In this document: positions 30,736-38,468 of the stretch, piece after piece
Layout of the letters: every line of letters starts with the position of its first letter
Numbering within the stretch: position 1 is the first letter of the stretch
Origin: Ascoidea tarda (nom. inval.)
Lineage: Eukaryota > Ascomycota > Saccharomycetes > Ascoideales > Ascoideaceae
Length of the DNA stretch: 45,384 nucleotides
Assembly (NCBI GenBank): GCA_030560485.1
Contig: JAKTTS010000060.1
Location: 1 to 45,384, forward strand
Direction of reading: 5' to 3'
Notes under the pieces: model-generated
The model's input: only the letters and a program-made list of their open reading frames with translations
What the model was told of the DNA's origin: nothing
The model's database searches: none
Program-made: the position numbers and the translations under genes

Positions 30736-32440
30736 TCAGTGCACCACGCTCAAGTGCTCGCACTGGTCTAACGAGGACTCCAACTGGCTGTTGAAGACAA
30801 ACCCAACGTCCTTTTGCTCCACCTCAATGTGCGAGGTGTCGCTGTTGGCAAGAGAATCCAACGTCTCTATCGCTGATCGCAAGTAATCGTCCAAATTGTC
30901 TTCAGAGGTCTTTCTCGACATGTCTGCTTTATTCAAACTGGAATCGTTGAAACTCTCCTTCTGTTCTTTTTCTTTTTCTTTTTCTTTTTCTTTTTCTTTT
31001 TCTTGTTCTTTAGGCTTATTCATTTTGGAAATAGCTTCTTGGTTGCTTTTTCTTGATCTGGCCCCAATCTTCGGCTGATAGTAAGCTGGCAAAAACGTTG
31101 GATTAAATTCGCCTGTGGGCTTGTAACCAACTGTAATCTCTGCACCATCGTCAGTTTTATCTGCATTCTCGCTTGGAGATGAAGAATTTAAGAGCTCTTC
31201 GATACCCCCCAACTCTGTATCATGTCTTGCAGATGACCCGGTAGTTTTATGAATAATATACTCATTTCCTCTCACTTTTTTTGTTTCTGATGCTTTGAGA
31301 GCCCATAGTTTTTTCAAACTTCTTAATCGCTGAAGGATCTTATACTTTGGAAAAGTTTGATCAGTCCTATTAGCCAACTCCAATTCTACCAATCGTTTTA
31401 ATCCATTTATTATTTTAGGCAAACTGAAAACATAGTGGTTCATCCCTTTAAACGACTCAAGTTTCCTAATCGTTTTATCTAGAATATCAACCAATTCCCT
31501 TTCTCCTTTAATATGTTCAAGTGCTCTTATTATTTCATTTGTGATCCCGTTTGCTTCTTTAATCTCTTCATTTAATATCGATGAATCAATAGAGTCAATT
31601 CGCTTTTGCAAAATTTCAACTATTGGACTGCTATCAATAACAAACGTTTTATATATTTTAGATCTTCTTTCCTCATCTGCTGAATCGGAACTTTCAGATA
31701 TTTCAATTAAATCATCACTTGTAATCCTGTTTTTCTTTCTAGCCACACTTTCAAATTTATCCAGCTCATCACTGCTTTTAGAAAAAGTATGTGATCTTTT
31801 GCCTCGCATTCCAATTGCATTATTCCTCTTAATAATATCACTCAATGATATATCCGATAAATGATCATCGTCAATAACAATCTCCTCTACATTTCTAATT
31901 TCATCACTGCTATTCTTAAACAATGATGCAAGCGATGAAGTTGATACTTCACTTCCAAATTCATTATATTTCACTTCTATGCCCTCATCTTTGTTTTCTT
32001 CTAATCTCGATCTGGTTCTCGATACTGATCTTCTTCTCGTTCTGCCATTGACTAAAATCACCGGGTTCTCATTTGTTGATTTTAAATCGTGTTCACTTCT
32101 GCCATTCTGATTTGTTTCTTCTTTTTTAATTGTAAAATAATTTAAATCTGAATCTGAATCCAGATCTTCAATATCGATCACCTCCTCCAGGTCATCATCT
32201 GAACTAGATATTTCAAAAACACCATCATTTATATTTATATTTATATTTATATTTTTATTTGTATTCTTATTTGTACTTCCATTTGTTTTTGTATTTTCAT
32301 TTTCATTTTTACTATTAGAAATCAGAAACAGTTTGGCTTCACTTTTGCTGCTGTTTTTCAATTCCATATTCTTTCTCTGCAGTGATAAAATAAACAACCC
32401 TTCAAAATCAGATCCAAATGTTCTTTCGAGAATATCGTCT

Positions 32441-32471
<31 letters not shown>

Positions 32472-32500
32472 CATTATCATTATCATTATCATTATCACTA

Positions 32501-32550
<50 letters not shown>

Positions 32551-34452
32551 GTTGTTGTTGTTGTTGTTGTTGTTGTTATCGTTATCATTACTATTATTTT
32601 TATTGGTGTTGGTATTTTTTTCATTCATCTGATTTAGGTAAGTTTTATCGATATTTTTATTGAAATTGTAACTTAAAATGACATTTTTACTAGTATTAAT
32701 AATGTTACTTTTAGTAATTATTTCATTGACAAAATTATTCATTAAATTTTCATTATCTTCTGAGTCACTGTCAATAAAGAAAACTTCATTACTTTCTTTA
32801 TCTGAAATATCTATTATTTCATTTGCTTCTTTAATTTTTTTTTCTTTGTTTCCCTTATTTAGCTTTACAATATCATTTAAATTTTGATCGAAATCTTCAA
32901 TTTTAATTTCTTTTTCTAATAATTGATAAACTTCATTATAGTCTACCAATTTAATAAAACTGAAAAACTTTTTAGCATAATCAGGAGAACACCATGCACC
33001 ATCAATAACATTATTTCCTTCAATGAAAAATTGCTGATAATCTCCACCACTACCATCTGTTATAAACTTTTCTAAAAAATAGTTGTATGTTATTAGATCT
33101 TTATAATATAACTCCGATTCAATTGAAGATGGCAATATATTATTTATTCTATTATAGGCAAATATATATGATAGTATATTATTTAAATTGACATAACCAT
33201 CAGAATATCTTCTGTATAATATAAAAAGCTGAGGAATATTTAAATTTTTGTTGTCATTATTTTCATTAAGCTTTGATTGAATATAAAAGCCTAAAACATC
33301 AAGCAAATCATATCTAAAATTCAAGTTTGTTGATAGTAACTTATCCTTAATTAGAAGTTTTTCGAAATAAATAACATTGAATGATAAAGGAAATTTGTTT
33401 AAATAAGTATTGTAGTGAGTGATTGTTTCAAAATGTAATTTAGTTTTGAAATTATTAAGCAAATCTCTTTCAAAGGTGTTTATAACAGCCTTAGTCATTA
33501 ATTTATTTAAAAATTGTCCAGATAAATCAAATTCGAGAATTGGAATTGAAAATTTATAAAAATTGTTTTTTTGACAATATATTGATGCTTGAAGCAAGTC
33601 AATATAGTGTCCATCACAACAAGATCCATTTATTTTATGATAATCAAGATTACTGTTTTTATCGTCAGTATTAACACTAAAATTATTATTATTATCATTA
33701 TTGTTGGACAAATTTATTAATCTTTTGATTGTAAAAGTGGACAATAATTTTGATTTACAAAACAATAAATTTTCTAAAAAATTGGATTCATTTGAGTTGT
33801 CAAGAATATCATTTAGTTTATTGTTTTTATTCATTATGTCATTGTCAATATATAGTCTATCAAAAATTAGTTTCGTTATAATTAAATGATCTAAATTGAT
33901 TAAGCCATCGTCAAAGGATCTTAAGATTCTTATTGACAAATTTTTAGTTAAATGAATAAAAGTTTCAAGAAACAATAAATTGTTATATTGAACTTTTGCT
34001 ACTCTGTTGAAGGATAAAATGGGATTTAAATAAGAATTCAATTTAAAGAGTGATGAAATTTTTCTTGCAATTGGTAAGGGGACCCAAATTCCGGTAAAAT
34101 ACGATAATATCTTCGGATCTAAACCCGAAAACAAAGAATCTTTAAATCTGAATACAAAATTTTTATCAATCTTCGAATCCATTAGAATATTAAATTTTTT
34201 AAGATTGCGAGTTGGAATTAAATCTTGAAATCGTGATATATTGATCCAGGAGCCTAGTTTTTTTCGCAATATTTGGATACATTGAGTGTTATTTGTATGG
34301 GTGGCATCGTTTATTGTATTAATTGCTATGTTGTAAATGTAGTATTCCTCATTTCCAAAGATTATTGTGTCCAAGATGGTATAGGATGATAACTCAGGCT
34401 CATAATAAGTGACGTCGTTACTTATTGTGATGATTCCCTCAGAGGTTTCCAT
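30736..34452 (-). CDS. Large nuclear-type protein with three APSES/KilA-N-like repeats and SIM-like patches
   Basis: 1238 residues from ATG 34450-34452. The frame opens 54 codons further upstream but has only a TTG there, behind a TAG, and crosses a TATTTAAA element. Three internal repeats have the APSES/KilA-N plan. Repeat 1 is about 58-149 (ILRKKLGSWINISRF then TGIWVPLPIARKISSLF), repeat 2 about 173-310 (ILRSFDDGLINLDHL then DGHYIDLLQASIYCQ), repeat 3 about 409-516 (LYRRYSDGYVNLNNI then DGAWCSPDYAKKFFSF). Next come acidic hydrophobic SIM-like patches near 545, 557, 746, 758, 857 and 915, separated by a long Asn then Asn-Asp tract, an RRRSVSRTRS basic stretch, a helical block at about 940-1080 and a KEKEKE run. 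APSES domains bind DNA in Swi4/Mbp1/Xbp1-type factors. No orthologue recognised. Confidence 0.75.
30965..31003. repeat. Hexanucleotide array encoding (Lys-Glu)n
   Basis: TTTTTC repeats on the plus strand encode alternating Lys and Glu near the C-terminus of the APSES-repeat protein. Confidence 0.8.
32442..32578. repeat. Compound ATTATC hexamer, ATT and GTT trimer array
   Basis: Three consecutive pure arrays: ATTATC (Asn-Asp on the minus strand) to about 32497, ATT to about 32550, and GTT to about 32578. Together they encode roughly 27 Asn followed by about 10 Asn-Asp pairs. This is the longest microsatellite in the window. Confidence 0.9.
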
Positions 34453-34997
34453 AAATGTATGTGTGATTGAAAAAGAGAGTTTAACAGCCAAACCACAGAT
34501 AAGCCAGTAATTGCCAAAGTAATTGTTTGCTTTGCTACCTTTGCTACCTTTGCTGCTGTTGCTGTTGTTGGAGTTGTTATTGTTTAAATACTTTCTGTCT
34601 TCAGACCCAGGCAATCTGAGACAAAAACGCTACCCGTGCGTTGCCAGCCCGGTGGGTCGGCACTCAAAACGGAAGTGGAAGCAGAAGCAGCAGAAACAGC
34701 AGAAACAGCAGAAGGAACAGAAGGAACAAAAGCAGGCTTTCGTGTAAAAAACAATCACAAATACATCTGTGCAATTTTCCTTGTTCAAGTGTCTTTTGTT
34801 TGGTTTTTCGGGCATTTATAATGCCCTTTTTCTGCTTCTCTTTCTTCCTGCTTCTTTTTATCAACAAGACTCAAGATTAATACCATAATTTGTTTTCAAA
34901 CTGTTTTTAATCTTAGAAATAACAATTGCTCATTATTAGCTTATTTGATTTACCTGATAATTAACTAATTAGCTATTAAAACGAGAAAGAAAGAAAG
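34453..34997. promoter_or_regulatory. Divergent promoter between APSES-repeat gene and 34998 gene
   Basis: About 545 bp. TATTTAAA (minus strand) lies near 34580-34590, a short GC-rich island at 34625-34680 (CTACCCGTGCGTTGCC, CAGCCCGGTGGGTCGG), then an AGCAGAAACAGCAGAAGG tract at 34683-34735. The remainder before 34998 is AT-rich. The frame upstream of 34452 lies in this region and reads Asn/Ser/Gly/Lys low complexity, so I treat it as leader. Confidence 0.55.
34630..34636. promoter_or_regulatory. Candidate Reb1-like site CTACCCG
   Basis: Second copy of the heptamer found at 30644 in the neighbouring promoter, again inside a GC-rich patch. This is motif similarity only. Confidence 0.3.
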
Positions 34998-35684
34998 ATG
35001 TCAATTCTTGAAGCCCCATGTGTCTCTGCTTCCAGTGCTATAACTACCATTTCAACTTATTGTTTTGAACATTTAGGTTTAAAATCTCCAGGAAATTTGC
35101 GATTCAATAATTCTAATGTTATTCCCTTAACTACAGCTCCAACAGTTTATTATGTTCGTCGTGATAGAAAAAACAGGCATCGAAGTGTTAATGTATTTGA
35201 TTCATTGGGTAATAAAATTTATGTGTTTGAAAGAGGTAGTCCATTGAATCCTGTTTGGGCCTTGAGAAAATTACCAAGCAGACAAGAAGTTGCCACAGTC
35301 AAAGCAGGATTTTTTTCAACTACAACAGATTTCCATAATCAAGCTAATTTGCAGCATAGAGATGTTAAAAGTGGTTGGTCACTAAGCAGTGGTACTCATA
35401 AATCATTTTATCTTAATGACGGATATGAGTATCAATGGAACAATGGTACGAAATTTTTAGAAAAGATATCAAGTAAAGATGCTGGTGATGAAGAAGTCAG
35501 AGAAAGAATTGCAAAAGCAAGATTAATGAGACAATTTAAATTTGATTTTGAATTAATATTTGATAGTGAAAAAATCAATCCTGAAGTAGTTTTGTCGACT
35601 TCTTTTATTTCAATGTTAACTCAATGGGGTGTTGGTGAAAATACTGAAACAAGAGGTCCAACCTATGTTTCAGCCGGCAATTGA
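34998..35684 (+). CDS. Small protein, possibly tubby/LOR-like fold
   Basis: 228 residues from ATG 34998-35000. It has no low-complexity tract, unusual for this window, which suggests constraint over its length. The middle has a beta-rich pattern, NVFDSLGNKIYVFERGS, then WALRKLPSRQEVATVKAGFF, GWSLSSGTHKSFYLNDGYEY and FLEKISS, reminiscent of the repeated strand pattern in tubby-C/scramblase/LURP-one-related domains, where a nucleic-acid or lipid function is often unclear. The C-terminal part is charged (RIAKARLMRQFKFDFELIFD) and ends with a LSTSFISMLTQWG helix. No signal peptide or membrane segment. Family placement is a guess from pattern. That the gene is real is well supported by its composition and position. 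Confidence 0.7.
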   Translation: MSILEAPCVSASSAITTISTYCFEHLGLKSPGNLRFNNSNVIPLTTAPTVYYVRRDRKNRHRSVNVFDSLGNKIYVFERGSPLNPVWALRKLPSRQEVATVKAGFFSTTTDFHNQANLQHRDVKSGWSLSSGTHKSFYLNDGYEYQWNNGTKFLEKISSKDAGDEEVRERIAKARLMRQFKFDFELIFDSEKINPEVVLSTSFISMLTQWGVGENTETRGPTYVSAGN

Positions 35685-35937
35685 TCTCAATCGTTATCGT
35701 ATTTAAATTTCTTCCAGATCTTGATGTAATCCGATCTGATCTGACCCTTTGCTCAAATAGTTTTTATATCCTTTTTATGTCTTTTTCAAATTTCTTTTAT
35801 ATATATATATATTTGTGGTGTATTTTTGTTTTTTTATTCTTTTCTTTTTTAACAAAAATATCAAATGTTTTCAATTGTGATTTTATAATGATAATACAAG
35901 ATTGTTGTTAAAAAAAACAAAAAGAAAACCAAGTAAA
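35685..35937. terminator. Convergent 3' gap with TA repeat
   Basis: T-rich gap between the 34998 gene and ATG10 with a TATATATATATAT run near 35799-35811. It is likely to hold efficiency and positioning elements for both poly(A) sites. Confidence 0.45.
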
Positions 35938-36543
35938 TTAACAATTAAATAAGTTATTTAAATAGAGATACGGGTCAATATCAGATAAAAGTAAATTGAA
36001 GCCAAATAAAGGGCCATAAATCTGAAACCAATTAATTAAACAATTTGAGTTGAAACTATTGATCAATTCGTTTGTCATACATGGGTGAATGAAGAACCAA
36101 TGCTCGTCAGTTAGAATGTTATGATTAGTTATATTAAAGTTATTACTATTTAAATCCCTTAGGTAATTTAAATTGTGCAAATGATTTGAAATTTTATCTA
36201 AATCCCATACAGGTTTTATATTTTCATAGTCGTTATCAAGGAATTTTTCAAGGAATTTAAAATAAAAAACAGGGACTTGATAAGATTTATGAAAAGATAT
36301 TGTGAATTCCAAGATGATTTGAAGGTTATTGTTATTGTTATTGTTATTGTTTAATGATTTTTCATCAAGTAATTTTCGAAAATATAAAAAAGATTGATTT
36401 CTTTGTAATTTTAGATTTATAGATTCATAGAATATATTCTTATTAATTAGATAATTTTGAAGAATTTGAAAGAGAGAATTCAATTCTAGATTAAATTGAA
36501 TTTGGTTCATTATAGATAATATTTTATTATGATGATTAAGCAT
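35938..36543 (-). CDS. ATG10: Autophagy E2-like enzyme Atg10
   Basis: 201 residues. The core shows the Atg3/Atg10 E2-like pattern: LEFTISFHKSYQVPVFYF strands, a Trp-containing connector (KPVWDLDKI) and the catalytic TDEHWFFIHPCMT motif with Cys155. A C-terminal NWFQIYGPLFGFNL completes the fold. Atg10 takes Atg12 from the E1 Atg7 and conjugates it to Atg5, an essential step in autophagosome formation. The length is near that of other yeast Atg10 proteins (about 170-200). A short Asn run lies near residue 70. A second Met at residue 12 is an alternative start. It is divergent from MRPS18 and convergent with the 34998 gene. Confidence 0.88.
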   Translation of the reverse strand: MLNHHNKILSIMNQIQFNLELNSLFQILQNYLINKNIFYESINLKLQRNQSFLYFRKLLDEKSLNNNNNNNNNLQIILEFTISFHKSYQVPVFYFKFLEKFLDNDYENIKPVWDLDKISNHLHNLNYLRDLNSNNFNITNHNILTDEHWFFIHPCMTNELINSFNSNCLINWFQIYGPLFGFNLLLSDIDPYLYLNNLFNC

Positions 36544-36844
36544 GCTCAGTAAATGTTGATTTATGAATTTAAGATTAGAAGAGCATAGAAAGATTATAAA
36601 TCAATTACAAATCAATTACAGAAAACAAAGATACGTTTCTAGGAATCGAACCAGTGAATATTATATAAAGTGACTGGATTTCTTTTTAGATTTTTCCTAT
36701 TTCTGAGGGTGTAAAACATGTGACTTTGAAAAGAAAGCTGGATGAAAATTCATTGTTTTTTTTATTACATCAAGTGAATGGGAAAGATAGAAGATAGAAA
36801 ATCGAAAATATAAAGGAAAAATAAAAAACATATAACAGTAAAAA
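36544..36844. promoter_or_regulatory. Divergent ATG10/MRPS18 promoter
   Basis: 300 bp, AT-rich, with no GC island. It contains an isolated Pol III B-box-like 11-mer on the minus strand at 36642-36652 and a TTATATAAAG TATA-like element at 36661-36670. No tRNA fold surrounds the B-box. Confidence 0.55.
36642..36652 (-). promoter_or_regulatory. Isolated B-box-like element (possible ETC site)
   Basis: The minus strand reads GGTTCGATTCC, a perfect match to the TFIIIC B-box GGTTCGANTCC. No A-box, T-stem pairing or acceptor stem is visible, so it is not a tRNA. Yeast genomes contain such lone TFIIIC sites. Confidence 0.35.
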
Positions 36845-37567
36845 ATGATTCAAAACAGGATAGGAATAAAAGGCCTAAGATTTGGGTTGGGGCTAGGAAA
36901 ATGTTCTGAATATTATGGAAAAAGGTTTATAAGTAGCGGAAAGGCTCAATTTAATGAAGAGACGCAATCACTTGATAGTTTATTGAAGGAATTAAGCAAA
37001 AATAAAGAAAAGAATTTGAAAGCCGATACCAGCTCAGTTCAAGCCGGGAAGAATGATGGCAAGTTGGATCAGAATGCTGCCAACAAAGATAAAATCGCAT
37101 TGAATAAAAATATTGGAAATAATATTGTTGTTAAAAGAATTTTACACTGTTATTTCAGAAAGAACAATACGTTCTTAACATTGACATCTGTTTTAAAAGA
37201 TCCTGATTTTTTGAAGAAAAACCCCAAAATTTCATACAATGATAAAATGCTATACTATTTGAACTTACCAGAAAGGGTCAACATGAGTTTAAGTACCGGA
37301 CAATTGGGATTTAGAAAGGCAGCCAGGGGAGAGTATGAGGCAGCGTTCCAAGTGTGCTCCAAGATGTTCCAGATGATGAGAGACAACAACCTCTTAGATG
37401 TAGATTTGGAAGTGGTCTTGAAAGAATTTGGAAAGGGCAGAAACGCATTCCAAGCAGCATTGTTTGGGAAGGAAGGAAACCAAGTTCGAGCAAAGGTTGT
37501 TAGACTAAGCGACGACACCAAGTTGAAGTTCGGTGGTTGTAGAGCCCGACGCCCAAGAAGATTGTGA
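36845..37567 (+). CDS. MRPS18: Mitochondrial small-subunit ribosomal protein uS11m
   Basis: 240 residues. An N-terminal presequence-like region (Met-Ile-Gln-Asn-Arg, basic, few acids to about 30) and a Lys/Asn/Asp linker to about 90 precede the S11 domain: [19 protein letters not shown], then [42 protein letters not shown], and the basic tail [12 protein letters not shown] typical of uS11 (GxRPxKxRRL). It acts in the platform of the mitochondrial 37S subunit, contacting 15S rRNA. The last 250 bp are clearly GC-richer than the first 450, next to a GC-richer gap downstream. The start ATG follows an A-rich leader. Confidence 0.92.
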   Translation: MIQNRIGIKGLRFGLGLGKCSEYYGKRFISSGKAQFNEETQSLDSLLKELSKNKEKNLKADTSSVQAGKNDGKLDQNAANKDKIALNKNIGNNIVVKRILHCYFRKNNTFLTLTSVLKDPDFLKKNPKISYNDKMLYYLNLPERVNMSLSTGQLGFRKAARGEYEAAFQVCSKMFQMMRDNNLLDVDLEVVLKEFGKGRNAFQAALFGKEGNQVRAKVVRLSDDTKLKFGGCRARRPRRL

Positions 37568-37752
37568 ATTGGGGATGTGTGCTCTCTAGTCACTGACACT
37601 GTTGGCGATTCTTTATATATTGTTGGTTATCAGAGATTAATCATACTCATGTAAATACGCTTGATCATTGGTTATGGAGCAGCAACGCAGTAGCGCGTTG
37701 TAACCGCATACAAGCGCATACATATCTGAGACCGTATGTGTGGAATCACTTT

Positions 37753-37780
37753 CACGTGACTGCTGGTAACAGCTGAGTCA
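37753..37780. promoter_or_regulatory. CACGTG and TGAGTCA motifs (Cbf1- and Gcn4-type)
   Basis: TCACGTGAC at 37752-37760 is the centromere-binding-factor 1/bHLH core. TGAGTCA at 37774-37780 is the Gcn4/AP-1 core. Both lie about 690-715 bp upstream of SNF11 and 185 bp after the MRPS18 stop. A spliced or long leader would be needed for them to serve SNF11. Confidence 0.4.
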
Positions 37781-37824
37781 GCGTCCCGATTGGGTGACGG
37801 CAAAAAGCGCTGGAGCAGAAGTTA

Positions 37825-37882
37825 AGAAAAAAAGCAAGAAAAAAGCGAGAAAAAAGCAGAGAAAAAAGCAGAGAAAAAAGCA
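37825..37882. repeat. Purine tract with AAAAAAGCAGAG units
   Basis: Imperfect 11-12-bp units with AAAAAAGC and AGAG, five or so copies, ending just before a TATA-like AGATATAATG. It resembles the AGCAG-type tracts beside the GC islands of other promoters in the window. Confidence 0.7.
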
Positions 37883-38468
37883 GATATAATGCCCTTTCTT
37901 TCCTTGAACTGCTTTCTGCTGGAATATCTTGCTTTGTGCTGGAATTGTGCTGGAACATATCAGCTTACCACTACCAGAATACGCTCACTCCAGAGCAAAC
38001 CACTCTTAGACACACAGCAATTATATTTCGCAATATTTTAGCTGCCAGTTTTCTAACCAGTTATCGTCTCACACATCTCATTTCATTTAGCAACAAACTC
38101 AAACTCAAACTAAAACTTATTTTGTTGATCTTTTTTCCAAAAATTTAGCTTCCATTTGTTTTGAAATTACTTTTTACATGAATTTTATCCTACTGCTATT
38201 AAACCACTCTGAATTCCCTTAATAATATTAATCTTGTTATTAATCTTATTATTAATCTTATTACCAATCTTAATTATTTCATAATAATCTTAAAGACAGT
38301 GTTTGCCAACGAATACCAAGTTCCAACTATAATCTCTTAATCTCATTTGTTTTAATCCCATCATCCTAATTTCTGTTTTTTTATTATCGGTTGTCCTGTT
38401 TCTATTTGCTAGTTTTTGAATTCTTGATCAATTTTCTTTCGCCAAAAATCCCAGTTGTTATTTTAAAA

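Larger units (their letters stand above)
37568..38468. promoter_or_regulatory. SNF11 upstream region
   Basis: About 900 bp between two plus-strand genes. The first 270 bp are moderately GC-rich and carry CACGTG at 37753-37758 and TGAGTCA at 37774-37780. A purine tract of repeated GAAAAAAGCAGA follows at 37825-37882, then AGATATAATG near 37881. The rest is AT-rich with TCTTATTAAT units near 38222-38270. The frame upstream of the SNF11 ATG has no conserved sequence. Confidence 0.55.

Noticed and set aside
32333-32663. Hydrophobic or Tyr/His-rich open frames antisense to the Asn/Asp tract
   Set aside because: They are shadows of the ATTATC/ATT/GTT arrays inside the large minus-strand gene. Similar shadows exist at 4939-5153, 8483-8806, 11166-11726 and 38735-39322.
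34453-34614. 54-codon extension of the APSES-repeat protein
   Set aside because: It has only a TTG start immediately after an in-frame TAG, and it contains a TATTTAAA element. The first ATG (34452) is preferred, though an unseen upstream exon cannot be excluded.
36610-36740. A tRNA gene around the B-box at 36642
   Set aside because: No A-box, and the sequence flanking the B-box does not form the T-stem or acceptor stem.
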